A stretch of DNA of 64,000 nucleotides from Pseudoduganella lutea (GCF_004209755.1 NZ_CP035913.1:6634001-6698000); one strand, 5' to 3'; counted from the stretch's first letter, positions 34,802 to 46,133 are shown. Numbers and translations are program-made. Notes: generated from the letters alone by a model not told the origin.

Positions 34802-36267
34802 ACCACTCTACATTCAAGGGCAGCGCCCCGCTCTCACTGTCGCTCCTGGCTGCGCTCGTATTGAGTGCCTGCGCCGCACCTGATTTCCAGCAGCCGGCGA
34901 TGGACGTGCCGGCCGCGTTCAAGGAGAGGCAATCCACCGACGATGTGAAGGTGGCCGCCGACGGTACCCGCTGGAAGGCAGCGCAGCCGGCTGAGCAGCA
35001 GCCGCGCGGCGAATGGTGGCTGGCGTTCAACGACCCGTTGTTGACTGATTTGATCAACGAGGCGACCCGCAATAACGCCAATCTTGCCGTGGCCGCCGCC
35101 CGCGTGAAGCAGGCGAGGGCGATCGCCGGCATTGCCGAGGCGGACCGGATTCCGCAGGTCGGCGTCGGCGTCGGCGCCAATCGCTCCCGGTTGTCGCCGC
35201 AAGAGGCCAACCTGCCGCAAGGTTCCGCAGTTGCGCCGGCCAGCAGCTACCAGGCGCGCCTGACAGCGAGCTACGAAGTCGACCTGTTCGGCCGCGTTGC
35301 ATCGAACGTGGCGGCGGCCCGTAACGACGCGGCAACCGTCGAAGCGAGCTACCGTTCGGTACTGCTCTCGTTGCAGGCCGACGTGGCGCAGTCGTATTTC
35401 CGGGTGCGCGCCACGGATGCGGAGCTGGCGACGGTAGCGCAGACGGTCCGGCTGCGCGAGGAAAGCGTGCAAGTCACCCAGCGCCGCTTCGATTTGGGTG
35501 ACATCGGGGAATTCGATTTGTCGCGCGCAAAGACGGAGCTGGCGACGGCACGGGCGGAAGCGATCGGGCTGCAACGCCAGCGCACGACAGCGGAACATGC
35601 GTTGGCGGTCCTGCTGGGCAAGCCTGCCGCGGCGTTCACGGCGCCAGTTTCGCCGCTGGCCGACGAAGGCGCGCTGCCTGTGGTGCCGGCAGGATTCCCG
35701 TCGTCACTGCTCGAGCGCCGGCCGGACATCGCCGCGGCCCAGCGTGCAATGGAGGCATCCAATGCCCGCATTGGCGTGGCCCGTTCGGCAATGTTCCCGG
35801 CGTTGACGATCAGCGCCGACGGCGGCGGTGTCGGTCCGGCGTTTGCCGACGTCTTCCGCTGGAGCAGCCGTTCCTGGATGCTTGGCACGCTGCTGTCGAT
35901 GCCGCTGATCGACGGCGGCCGCAACCGGGCCAACATCCAGCGCAGCGAGGCGGCGCTGGAGGAATCCGTGGGCAGCTACCGCCAGACCGTGCTGACGGCG
36001 TTTGCCGAGGTGGAGGATAACCTGGCCGGCTTGCGGATCCTGTCTGGTCAGAGCGTACAGATCGACGAAGCGGTGCTGTCGGCACGCCGCTCTGCCGACC
36101 TGGCGCAAAAGCTGTATGGGGCCGGGCGCTCCAGTTACCTCGAACTGCTCGACGCGCAGCGCAACCTCGCCGCCGTCGAACGCAGCGCGGTACAGCTGCG
36201 GGGCAATCGCGCGATCACCACCGTGGCGCTGATTCGGGCGCTGGGCGGGGGCTGGGACCGGACCTGA
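34798..36267 (+). CDS. RND efflux outer-membrane lipoprotein, NodT/OprN type
   Basis: A 489-aa TolC-family outer-membrane factor. ATG overlaps the pump stop (ATGA). The lipobox is LSAC (Cys near residue 24). The two OEP repeats are present, with helices such as LINEATRNNANLAVAAARVK, the strand-helix joint RLTASYEVDLFGRVASNVAA, and the second half LLERRPDIAAAQRAMEASNA with a closing RSSYLELLDAQRNLAAVER. Complete. Together with the adaptor and the pump it forms a self-sufficient tripartite exporter from cytoplasmic membrane to outside. Confidence 0.96.
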   Translation: MNHSTFKGSAPLSLSLLAALVLSACAAPDFQQPAMDVPAAFKERQSTDDVKVAADGTRWKAAQPAEQQPRGEWWLAFNDPLLTDLINEATRNNANLAVAAARVKQARAIAGIAEADRIPQVGVGVGANRSRLSPQEANLPQGSAVAPASSYQARLTASYEVDLFGRVASNVAAARNDAATVEASYRSVLLSLQADVAQSYFRVRATDAELATVAQTVRLREESVQVTQRRFDLGDIGEFDLSRAKTELATARAEAIGLQRQRTTAEHALAVLLGKPAAAFTAPVSPLADEGALPVVPAGFPSSLLERRPDIAAAQRAMEASNARIGVARSAMFPALTISADGGGVGPAFADVFRWSSRSWMLGTLLSMPLIDGGRNRANIQRSEAALEESVGSYRQTVLTAFAEVEDNLAGLRILSGQSVQIDEAVLSARRSADLAQKLYGAGRSSYLELLDAQRNLAAVERSAVQLRGNRAITTVALIRALGGGWDRT

Positions 36268-36579
36268 TGGGTGTACCGCAATTTCTGGTACGTGGAGAAA
36301 CATGCCGTTGTCTTTATTGAAGCGGCATTCCCACTCACCTGAGACTGGAGCTGGCTGTGCATGCGGCCTGGATATCCCAAGTCTTCAACCCATGCGTCAC
36401 TGGATAAGCATGGTGCAACCCGCGACATTCAGTTGTGCCACGCTGGCATAACTGTTTCAACATATTGATGAGTTATCGAAAGACCAGGCCGCCATTAAAC
36501 TGTGGCGTGCCTGGACCATCATCGAGCAGGCTGGAAATTAGATTTTCTGGTGGCGTTCCAAATTGTGGGTCAGGAAGCT
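36268..36579. other. Intergenic gap after efflux operon
   Basis: About 310 bases between the outer-membrane factor and the convergent LuxR-type regulator. No gene, strong hairpin or repeat seen. Confidence 0.45.
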
Positions 36580-37287
36580 TCAGGCGAGGGATGAGATGTC
36601 ATCGAAATAGCCGGTCGTCCGTGTGTTGCCGCCTGCCGCTTCTTTTCGAGATGTCATCCACCTGTCCGATCTGTCATGCGTCCCGTTCACCATTTCCAGA
36701 TCGAATTCAAGTAATCCCAGCACGTTGGCGATGACGATTGCCTGGGTTCGTGTACTGGCGCCCAATTTCATCATCAGATTGCCAAGATGGATCTTTACCG
36801 TAACTTCCGCAATGCCCAGGGCGCGGGCAATCGACTTGTTGCACAAGCCTTTGCCGAGAGAGCGCAGCACTTGCAGCTCCCGGCTCGTCAGTTTTTCGCG
36901 CCGCATTGCCGCGCGTGCTCGCCCCGTTATGCAACGGCTCAGGAACAGCGTTTCGGACTGTAGATGCAGGATCGCTTCCGCAAGTTCTCCGGCGTCGCAA
37001 TCCTGCGTCAGGATGCCATGGATGCCGCCATCGATGGCATTCCTGATGTCCCATTCCCGTGTTCGATTGGTCACGACGATGATTTTCAGACCCGGTTCGC
37101 ATCGGGCGCGGCATTCTTCGGCGGTTTGCATGCCATGGTCGTAGTCGGTAATGAGTGTCCCGCGTACGGAACAGCTCAATTGCGATTGGTCCAGGCTCAC
37201 CAGTGGCAGATCGCAGTTCGCGGCCAGCATGGCGCTGATGCCGGCCTTGACGGTCGCTTCCTTGTGCGTGATGTAAATCATGGTCAT
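36580..37287 (-). CDS. LuxR/NarL-type regulator with degenerate receiver
   Basis: A 235-aa regulator with AGAGGT ahead of the ATG. The C-terminal LuxR HTH is normal (LTSRELQVLRSLGKGLCNKS, then GIAEVTVKIHLGNLMMKL). The receiver-like N-terminal domain is not: the usual acidic pair after strand 1 reads IYITHKEATVK, the phospho-site strand reads LITDYDHGMQ, and the conserved Lys of strand 5 is Gln (GILTQDCDAG). Phosphorylation by a kinase may therefore be lost or unusual. About 30 extra residues follow the HTH. The broken propeller kinase at 39725-42777 is the nearest kinase on the same strand but is separated by two plus-strand genes. Confidence 0.85.
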   Translation of the reverse strand: MTMIYITHKEATVKAGISAMLAANCDLPLVSLDQSQLSCSVRGTLITDYDHGMQTAEECRARCEPGLKIIVVTNRTREWDIRNAIDGGIHGILTQDCDAGELAEAILHLQSETLFLSRCITGRARAAMRREKLTSRELQVLRSLGKGLCNKSIARALGIAEVTVKIHLGNLMMKLGASTRTQAIVIANVLGLLEFDLEMVNGTHDRSDRWMTSRKEAAGGNTRTTGYFDDISSLA

Positions 37288-37438
37288 GGTGACCTCTTCT
37301 TATTCGAATGATGGGATTGCCCGGATAGGGCGGCTGTTCGCGCCAGCGAATTCCGTTAACCGGGCCAATGCAACGATCTTAACAATGTGCTTTGCAACAT
37401 GAAATCAACGATATCGCATAACGGCGATTCAGAAGTGT

Positions 37439-38365
37439 ATGAGCCTGGACTGGAATGACTACAGGGTGTTTCTCGCGATCGCTCGCAGCGGAACCCTGAG
37501 CGAAGCTGCGCGACTCCTGGGATTGTCGCAACCGACCGTGGGTCGCCGCCTGCAGGCCCTCGAGCAGACCCTGGGCCACGCGCTATTCCAGAGGACAACC
37601 GATGGCTATGTGCTCAGTAACGAAGGTGAGGCCATCCTTTGCGATATCGAACGGATGGAGGAGCAGGCAACTGCGGTGGAACGTAAGTTGGCGGGCGGTT
37701 TCAGCCTGGACGGCCTAGTGCGGGTATCGACCACCGAATGGTTCGGCGTGCACGTCCTGGCGCCGATCTTCGCCGATGTGCGCATCCGGCATCCCAATCT
37801 GTCGATCGAATTGATCACGGAAACCCGCTCGGTGAGCCTGACCCGGCGGGAAGCGGATATCAGCTTTCGGTTCAAGGAATTCGAAGAGCCGGACGTCATC
37901 CAGATCAGGGCGATTGCGATCGAGTTTGCCGTATACGCGAGTCATGCATACCTGCAGCGGAACGGGCGTCCCGGAGCGGGCAAGGAGCCCGGTGAGGCGA
38001 CAGGTCAAGGACAGGGACATACCCTGGTCACGATGGACACCGGCTTCGGAAACCTGGCGGATGTACCCTGGCTGCTCTCCCGGCTGCCGGGGGCGGTCGT
38101 CGGACTGCGTGCCAACAGCCGCGATGTCCAGGCCAAGCTGTGCGCCGCAGGTGCCGGGATTGCCGTGCTGCCGCACCAGGTGGGCGTGACCGATCCGAGG
38201 CTTGTCGCGCTCGACCTTGGCGAGCTTCCGCCAGGCAGGATCGTGTGGGCAGGCGTGCACAAGGATATGCGGCGGTCACCGCGTATTCGAGCGCTGTTGG
38301 GTGCGACATTGGACGCGCTCGCCGCGCAACAACTTGCCGCTGCTCCTCTTGCTTCCATTCCTTGA
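37439..38365 (+). CDS. LysR family transcriptional regulator
   Basis: A 308-aa LysR regulator. The HTH is WNDYRVFLAIARSGTLSEAA followed by LLGLSQPTVGRRLQALEQTL, and the effector domain follows (VRVSTTEWFGVHVLAPIFAD, AKLCAAGAGIAVLPHQVG). A short insert rich in Gly/Glu/Gln (about residues 180-195) is not typical. It diverges from the LuxR-type regulator across 150 bases and is followed 157 bases later by a substrate-binding protein on the same strand, which it may control. No strong ribosome binding site, but the frame and start are family-typical. Confidence 0.93.
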   Translation: MSLDWNDYRVFLAIARSGTLSEAARLLGLSQPTVGRRLQALEQTLGHALFQRTTDGYVLSNEGEAILCDIERMEEQATAVERKLAGGFSLDGLVRVSTTEWFGVHVLAPIFADVRIRHPNLSIELITETRSVSLTRREADISFRFKEFEEPDVIQIRAIAIEFAVYASHAYLQRNGRPGAGKEPGEATGQGQGHTLVTMDTGFGNLADVPWLLSRLPGAVVGLRANSRDVQAKLCAAGAGIAVLPHQVGVTDPRLVALDLGELPPGRIVWAGVHKDMRRSPRIRALLGATLDALAAQQLAAAPLASIP

Positions 38366-38522
38366 CCTCTCGTGCGTAAGCGGACTAATACGTCCGCATG
38401 GTTATGTGAAAGCGTGGGCCGCGCGATACTGGCGGCAATCCGCAGACGTATCGGCGCCAGGCGCCAGGCAGGCTGCGTTCCTTCAGCTGACTCACCATCC
38501 TTCGGCAGGTACTGGAAAGCGC

Positions 38523-39704
38523 ATGAGAACCCCGGCATCGACCCTCAAGATTGGCCATTGCCTGCCATTGACCGGCAGTGCCGCCCGGGCCGGACGTTCC
38601 GCGCGGCTGGCATCCAGCGCCTGGCATGATGACGTGAACGCCCGAGGCGGGCTACTCGGGCGTCGCGTCGAATTCGTCTGCCATGACACGCAATCGGATG
38701 ATGGCAACATCGCGGGGTTGTATCGGCGGTTGATGGACGAGGACAAAGCGGATCTGTTGTTGGCGCAAGGCGCGGCCGCTGTCGCTTCGGCGCTGCCGCT
38801 GGTCGCGCACAGGGAGCGGTTCCTGCTGAGTTTGCGTGAACAAGAGGGCAATGCGGGTTTCCCTTACGATGGCCATTTCAGTCTCGTTCATGCTGCGTAC
38901 GATCGCAGCGCCGCCTTGACGGAAGGGTTCTTCGAACTCGCGTCCGCGCAGCAGCCCCCGCCCAGAACGGTCGGTTTCATTTCGGCAGATGCGGATTTTG
39001 CACGCGATCCCATCCGGGCGGCCAAGGCGATGGCGGCGAAGTTCGGCCTCGACGTGGTCCACGATGCCACCTATCCATTGATGGCGACGGATTTTCGCTC
39101 TCACGTGGCGAATGCGGTCCGGGCCGGCTGCGATGTGCTCGTGCTGTGTTCGTACCTCGATGATGGCATGGGACTCGTGGAAGCCATCCGGGCATGCGGT
39201 GGGCCACTCAGCATGGTGGGTGGTGTCATGGTCGGCTTTGCGCATGCCACGGTGCGGCAGGCGCTTGGCACCTCGCTGGCGGGGTTCGTCAATTGTGCGC
39301 ATATCCTGCCGGCCAGCACGGCGTTGCCGGCGCCGCTGGAGAGGGCTCTGGGTACCTCGGCAAGCGCTGCCTCGCTGGACGAGGGGGACACACATTGCAG
39401 GGACAGCGCCTCCCTCGCGTATCTGCAACTCCAAGTTCTCGAGCAGGCGGTTCTGCACGCGGGCGGGATCGATAAGGAAGGCCTTGCGGCGTCCATGCGG
39501 AGCGCAGTTTTCGATACGCTGGCCGGCAACGTCGGATTCGATCGCCGCGGCGAATGGAAGCAGGCGAAGGCGGTGCAAGTCCAGTACCAGCCGCCCGGGA
39601 ACGGCGCGCCGACACAGGTCGAGATCATTGTCGCGCCGCCGGCGCTGGCCGCCGGGAGAATGCTGTATCCCTTTTCGGAGAGACATCGCTGGCAGGGCCG
39701 ATGA
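38523..39704 (+). CDS. Substrate-binding protein (LivJ-like), no signal peptide
   Basis: A 393-aa protein of the type-1 periplasmic-binding-protein fold (branched-chain amino acid/amide/urea receptor family). Landmarks are LKIGHCLPLTGSAARAGRSA, VNARGGLLGRRVEFVCHDTQ, LAQGAAAVASALPLVAHRER and DVLVLCSYLDDGMGLVEAIR. Such proteins are normally exported, but this one starts directly at the fold (MRTPASTLKIG), and no upstream start in frame gives a signal peptide. It may be a cytoplasmic ligand sensor (AmiC-like) or have lost its export signal. No permease or ATPase genes are next to it. The LysR gene upstream suggests a sensing or co-regulator role; this is inference. Confidence 0.8.
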   Translation: MRTPASTLKIGHCLPLTGSAARAGRSARLASSAWHDDVNARGGLLGRRVEFVCHDTQSDDGNIAGLYRRLMDEDKADLLLAQGAAAVASALPLVAHRERFLLSLREQEGNAGFPYDGHFSLVHAAYDRSAALTEGFFELASAQQPPPRTVGFISADADFARDPIRAAKAMAAKFGLDVVHDATYPLMATDFRSHVANAVRAGCDVLVLCSYLDDGMGLVEAIRACGGPLSMVGGVMVGFAHATVRQALGTSLAGFVNCAHILPASTALPAPLERALGTSASAASLDEGDTHCRDSASLAYLQLQVLEQAVLHAGGIDKEGLAASMRSAVFDTLAGNVGFDRRGEWKQAKAVQVQYQPPGNGAPTQVEIIVAPPALAAGRMLYPFSERHRWQGR

Positions 39705-39724
39705 GCATGGTTAAGCGGACATGT

Positions 39725-42700
39725 TCACCGGTCCGCGCGCCATCGCAAGCGCTGGAATAGCGCGTGCAGCCGCAGCCACATCCGGGAATTCTCGGATTCA
39801 CTGTACACGCGATGGGCGGGTAAGCGCACGATAACTTGAGTGCCTTTGGGCTCGCGCCGCCGCAGTTCGATGGCGCCTCCCTGGGCCTTGGCACGATCAT
39901 GCATTCCAGCTATGCCCCAATGCCCGTTTCTGCCGGCGTTGATGAGGACATCCGCGGGGATACCGACGCCGTCATCCCTGATCACCATCGCAAAATGATG
40001 GTTCCCATGAATGATTTCGATACTGACGTTTTCTGCTTCCGCGTGCCGGTAAGCGTTGAACAGCGCTTCGCGTCCGATGCCGTAGATATCGTGGCTGGCG
40101 GTTGCATTGACAGGTTTTTCAATACCCGTAACGATGAGTTCAAACTTGGGGCCGAGGTCTTCCGCCAACGATCGACCGAATTCGCTCAGGCTTGTGGCGA
40201 GATCGTTTCCCTGGTCCGATACGCTGCGCAGATTCAGCAGTTCCTGTCTGCCCTGGTCCATCACCTCGCCCGCCTGATCGAGGATCGGCGCAATGAGACG
40301 GCGTGTATCGCACTCCGGGGGAAGCCGCTTTGCCACGCCCTGGAAGCGCAGGATGAGACCCTGCATGCTCTGCAGCAGCGTGTCGTGCAGCGCCTGTGCA
40401 ATGCGTTCCCGCTCGGCCAGCCGTTCCTGCATGCGTTCGCGGTAGCGTCCGGCGAGCCGGCGGGTTCTCCAGTAGTAGATGCCCCCAACCGCGCCGAGGA
40501 GCGCCACGCCGCAGAGACCCCGGAACCACATCATCTGCGTCAGCCGTGGCTCGATCTGGAACGACAGGGTCGCTCCTTCCCGATTCCATATGCCGTCATT
40601 GTTCGCCGCAATGACCCGGAACCGGTAGGTGCCTGGGCCCAGGTTCGTGTAGTGTGCCGAGCGCCGGCCATCGCTTTCGCGCCACGCGATATCGACGCCT
40701 TCGAGCCGGTACCGGAAGCGCACCCGCTCCGGCTCCTGGTAAGACAATGCCGAAAATTCCACCGACAACATCCGGGTTCCTGCCGGCAGCCTTAGGTCGT
40801 CGGCGACGGCATAATTGTCCGCACCCGACTTTACGCTGGTAATGACGACAGGGGGACCAGCGGATTGTGGGTCAGTTTCGCGGGATCGAAGCCATAGACA
40901 CCGCCCGTGGTCGAGAACCACAGGGTACCGTCCTCACTGCGGGCGGCCGAAGGCACAGGAAGGATGGGGCTTGTCGAGCCGACGACGCCATCGCGATGAT
41001 CGAGCCGGTTGAAACGCACCTGGTAGGCAGGGTTGCCCAGCGCTTTCACGAGCTCCGCCGGCGCGATGCTGGAGATGCCATCGCTGCCGTTGATCCATAG
41101 CGAGCCGTCCCGGGCGAATACCATGCCGGTGATGCCCGTAAAGGGTTCGCCGGCCCATCCTTCCACGGCATCGAAGCGTTTGCCGTCGAAGTATGCCAGC
41201 CCGTTTTCCCCGCCCACCCAAGCGCCATCGCGCATTGGCAGCATGTGCATGACGGTCCCGACGCCAAGTCCGTCCGCCCGGCCGTACTGCCTGAGCTGGC
41301 CATTTTCCAGGATAGCGAGCCGGTTGTTTACGGAACCGAGCCACACCCGGCCCTGGCTGTCGGTGGCAAGCGCGGAAGCGGCAAATGTCTTCAGCCCGGG
41401 AATGCCACCGCCTGCCTCCAGTCGACCTGCGTGCAAGGTGTACAGTCCGCCGCGCCCCATGCTGACCCACAGCGTCCCGGCCTGATCCTGTGCCAGCGCG
41501 TACACGGAGGTTGCCCTGATTTCGGGGAATGCGCGAATGCGCTGCAGTCCTTGACTTCCAGCCGTCCATAGTTGACTGCCGGCCCCTCCGACCCAGAGCG
41601 TGCCATCTGGCGCACGGTGCAACGCGGTGATGGTGTCCGCGTACGCTGGCCTGGCAGTGAAGGGCCGCGCAGGACTGCCGGGACCGGCCACGAACGAATT
41701 GTCAACCCAGGCGCTGCTCCCCGGCCCGGCCGTGATCGGCCGGGCACTGTAGTGCTTATATGCGGGCAGCGCCACTGCCCGCAGGCGTGGCAACCTGAAA
41801 CGGTCGAGGCCATTCTCGGTGGCCAGCCAGACATTGTGTTCGCGGTCCTGGAACAGGACCGAAGGTGTTCTGCCACTCATGCCCTGGTCCGTGCGAAAAC
41901 GTTGCACTGGCGTCTTGGTCAATGTATTGCCGAGCCGGGTGATGCCCGTCGGGTTGGCGACCCATGCATAGCCTTCGTGATCGAAGACCAGTTCCTGGAA
42001 TGCCTCGTCGGTACGCCACGCGAGTGCGGGTCCCTGTTCGGGTGCGGCGAGCAGATGGATCCCCGGATTTTCGATATCGCTGGTCCAGACGCTGCCGTCG
42101 GGATGCTCGGCCAGCCCGCCGGCACCTTTCGTTTTCATCCGCAGATCGAACGAGGCCGCACCATTTTGCAGGGCGTGGACCTCGGTGGCCGTCCGAACCC
42201 ACAAGACGCCACGGCGGTCGAGAAGGGTCGACAGGATCGGTGCTTCCGGCGCCTTGAGCGACAGTGCGGGCCGATGCCAGCGGAAGTCAGCACCGAGGTA
42301 ATGCAGTCCTCGGCCTGTCGCCAGCCATATTCGGCCCGAAGCATCCTGCGTCGCGTCGAATACGGTGCCGGCTGGCGTATCTGGACTGTCCAGCCGGAAG
42401 TGCCGCATGAGGCCATTGCGCATCAGGCCGACGCCACCGTACTTGTAGCCGATCCACAGCGTACCGTCCTGCAGCAGGCCGATGCCGGAAATCCCCGCTG
42501 ACAAGGGCGCTTCCGGCCCCGTGGCGCGCAGGAAGCGGACGCCGTCGAACTTGTACAGGCCCGACGAGCTGCCGAGCCACAGCCAGCCATCTGGCGTCTG
42601 CGCGATCCGGGTGATACCGGTGGGCGCGCCTTCGCGAGCCGTCCAGCTGGTGTGCAGGAGGTCGATGGGCGACACCATGGGCGCGCCGGCGCGCGGTACC

Positions 42701-42777
42701 AAAGACACCGGTGCGGCATGCGCTGGCGCACCAGCCAGTACCGCGGCCAGGACCAGCCAGACCTTGCAACGGATCAT
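39725..42777 (-). pseudogene. Propeller sensor histidine kinase, frameshifted
   Basis: Paralogue of the kinase at 21212-24244. The N-terminal open frame (42777-40831) has a signal peptide (WLVLAAVLAGAPAHA) and about 14 Reg_prop repeats. It leaves frame at a run of five G (plus strand, 40851-40855), where one more base would join GFDPAKLTHNPLV to PPVVITSVKSGADN. The rest (to 39725) holds the Y_Y_Y domain, one TM helix, HisKA_3 (RERIAQALHDTLLQ), and HATPase_c (REALFNAYRHAE, DDGVGI, GHWGIAGM). The total span is two bases over a multiple of three, i.e. one base short. Either a true loss or a homopolymer read error. It lies 19 bases after the SDR gene, at the end of the molybdenum-hydroxylase operon. 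Confidence 0.85.
40851..40855. other. Frameshift site in kinase gene
   Basis: GGGGG tract (CCCCC on the coding strand) where the propeller frame and the kinase frame meet. Six bases would restore one continuous protein of about 1017 residues. Confidence 0.75.
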
Positions 42778-42796
42778 GCTTGGCGACGGCGAGCAC

Positions 42797-43528
42797 TCAC
42801 AGCTGCGCCAGCCCGCCGTCCACGAACAGTTCGATGCCTGTCACGAAGCTACTGTCGTCCGTGGCCAGGTAGCGAATGGCGTTTGCGACATCGGCGGGCG
42901 TGGCCATGCGGCCCAACGGGATCATGCTCTTCAGCGAATCGCGCATCTCGTCGTTTGCGAACTGGTCGAAGCCGGGCGTCTGCACCGGTCCGGGGCTCAC
43001 CACATTCACTCGGATGCGCCGGTCCTTGAACTCCGCCGCCCAGGAGCGGGCGAACGAACGCACACTGGCCTTGGTGGCGTTGTAGACCGAGAAGCCGGCA
43101 AACCCTTTGGAGCCGCCGATTGAACCGAGCAATACGATCGACGCGCCATCCTTCAACAGCGGCAACGCTTTCTGCACCGTGAACAGGACACCACGTACGT
43201 TGAGGCCGAACGTTTTATCGAATGAGGCCTCGGTGACGTCGGCCAGGGATTCCATTTCATAGCTGCCCGCGTTGGCGACGATCACGTCCAGCTGGCCAGC
43301 GTCCTTGCGGATCTCGACAATCATCCGATCAAGGTCGGCCAGGTTGGCGGCATCGGCCTGTATCGCCGTCGCATGCGCGCCGATCTCCTCGATGGCGGCG
43401 CCGAGTTCAGCCTGGCGGCGGCCGGTAATGAATACGTGGGCGCCTTCGGCAACCAGTGCCTTGGCGGTCGCCAGCCCGATGCCGGCGCTGCCGCCGGTTA
43501 CTAGGGCAAACTTGCCTGTCAATTTCAT
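42797..43528 (-). CDS. SDR family oxidoreductase
   Basis: A 243-aa classical short-chain dehydrogenase/reductase. The ATG overlaps the stop of the molybdenum-hydroxylase large subunit (ATGA) and has AAAGGT before it. Motifs: cofactor loop LVTGGSAGIG, DxxxLD-like region (QADAANLADLDR), NAG in VIVANAGSYEME, catalytic Ser in VLLGSIGGSKG, Tyr-x3-Lys in YNATKASVRSFAR, then VSPGPVQTP. Complete and likely active with NAD(P)(H). Its substrate is unknown; being cotranscribed with an aldehyde/azaarene-hydroxylating enzyme suggests a step in the same conversion or a detoxification role. Confidence 0.95.
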   Translation of the reverse strand: MKLTGKFALVTGGSAGIGLATAKALVAEGAHVFITGRRQAELGAAIEEIGAHATAIQADAANLADLDRMIVEIRKDAGQLDVIVANAGSYEMESLADVTEASFDKTFGLNVRGVLFTVQKALPLLKDGASIVLLGSIGGSKGFAGFSVYNATKASVRSFARSWAAEFKDRRIRVNVVSPGPVQTPGFDQFANDEMRDSLKSMIPLGRMATPADVANAIRYLATDDSSFVTGIELFVDGGLAQL

Positions 43529-45662
43529 GTTGTACCTTTCGAGGTTGCGAGTTGGTCGGCGATCGGCAAGGTGCGGATGCGCTTGCCGGTCAGCTGGAAG
43601 ATGGCATTGCATACGGCAGGCGCGATGCCGGGTGCCCCGCCTTCGCCCATGCCTTCGAATGGCGCACCGCTCTCGATGATCTCGGTGGTGAAAGCGGGGC
43701 TTTCGGACAAGCGGACAACCCGATAATCGTGAAAATTGCTTTGCTGGACCCGTCCTCCGGTGATCGAGATCTTGCCAAACAGCGCGGCGGACAGGCCCCA
43801 GATCGCCGCGCCTTCCATCTGCGCGCGCGCCGTGTCCGGATTGATCACCTTGCCGGGATCGGCAACGGTGCAGATCCGGTGGACGACGACCTGCCCATCC
43901 TCGACCGACACTTCGGCACTCTGGCCGACGAGGCAGTCGAGATGCTTGTGGCTGATGGCAAGGCCGATGGCACGCTGGCCTGCCAATGGCTTGCCCCAGC
44001 CGCTGATGGCAGCGAGGCGGTCCAGGACCGCCAGTGCGCGGGGATCGGCCGCCAGCAGCCGGCGCCGGAACTGGTAGGGGTCCGTTCCTGTCTTGGCCGC
44101 CAGCTCGTCGACGAAACTTTCGATCGCGAAAACAGTCTGCGATGCACCGACGGAGCGCCACATCCCCGTCGGGACCGGGGTTTCACTGCGTACCCAGCGG
44201 CCGTCCTGGTGCGGGAAACCGTACAGCGAAAAGATGTTGTCGGTGACGACCGAGTCGAATTCGCCCATGAAATCCGGAAACGTGCGGGGCAGGATTGTCG
44301 GGGTGGCCTGTTTGTGGCGGAATGCGATGACATCCTTGCCGTTCAGGCCGGCGGACATTTCCGATACCCCGGCAGGGCGGTAGTAATCGTGCTGGGTATC
44401 TTCCTCGCGGGTCCAGACCAGCTTCACGGGCCGACCGGGGAACTGCTTCGCAACCTGGACTGCCTGGGCGACGAAGTCGGCCTCCTGGCGCCGTCCGAAG
44501 CCGCCGCCGCCTAGCACGGGGTGGATCGTGACGGCCTGTGGAGGAAGCCCGAGCAGCGATGCCGCGACCTCGCGTGCCTTGTCGGGTCGCTGCGAACCCA
44601 CCCATACATCGCAGGTCGCGCCGCGCACCCTGGCCACACAGGACATGGGTTCCATGGTCGCATGGGCCAGGAAGGGAACTTCGTAGCGCGCCGTGACGTT
44701 TTCCTTAGCGGCTTTAATGGTTTGCTCCGGTGTGCCAACGGATTTCACCAGAACCCCGCCGCTGCCCTCCAGGTCGCGCCAGAACTGAGCACTGATCGAT
44801 TTGTCGTCCAGCTGGGCATGCTTGCCTGCATCCCATTCGGCAGCTAGCGTGTCGCGGGCACGGCGCGCGGTCCACCAGCGATCGGCCACGATGGCGACGC
44901 CGTCGGGCAGGTCGTAGACACCCTTGATTCCTTTCTGCTTGAGAATGTCGGCACGTGCGTCGCGCACCAGCGTGCCGCCAAAGACGGGGGAGGCGACCAC
45001 GGTCGCGTACAGCATGTCGGGCAGGCGCACATCGATCGCGAATTGCGCCGTGCCATTCACCTTGGCCGGGATATCGAGGCGCCGGACCGGCGTCTTGACG
45101 AGGTTCGTGCCCTTGCGCGACGCCTTGCTGGTGGTTGCGGGGACAGGTTCAACCGCGGCGCGGGATGCGAGCTCACCGTACGGGAGCGACCTGCCGCTTT
45201 TCGCATGGACCACCTTGCCGGTATCGGTGGCGCATTCGTCCGCCGGCACTTTCCACTGTCGCGCGGCAGCGGCGATCAACATGGTGCGCGCCGTGGCGCC
45301 GGCGTCGCGGTACAGGTCATGGAAGCCGGATACCCCGGTACTGGCGCCGGTCAATTGGGTTTTCAGGATCGGGCTGTTGAACTGTGGCGCCACGGGCGCG
45401 AGCTCGAACCGCACCAGTTGCCAATCGGCGTCCAGGGCATCGGCAACCACCATTGGCAGCGCCGTCGACGTGCCCTGGCCAATTTCGGCAACCGGGGAAA
45501 TGACGGTGACGATACCATCCGGCGCAATCCGGAGGTAGTTCAGCGTCAGCGTCGCCTTATTATCGGCCGCCGTGCTGCCATCGCTGAACGCCAGCATATA
45601 AGCGCCGGCACTGAGCATGGCCGTCGCCTTGATAAATGAGCGCCTACTGAATTGGTCGGTGC

Positions 45663-45666
<4 letters not shown>
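43525..45666 (-). CDS. iorB: Molybdopterin-binding large subunit, isoquinoline 1-oxidoreductase type
   Basis: A 713-aa xanthine-oxidase-family molybdenum hydroxylase subunit. Tat signal [11 protein letters not shown] at the N-terminus marks it for folded export or membrane attachment, as in IorB and related aldehyde dehydrogenases. Molybdopterin-binding segments are visible: [71 protein letters not shown] and [20 protein letters not shown] (Glu in GEGG). It overlaps the 2Fe-2S subunit stop by four bases. Together they hydroxylate N-heterocycles or oxidise aldehydes, passing electrons to a cytochrome c; the substrate cannot be told. Confidence 0.9.
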
Positions 45667-46133
<467 letters not shown>

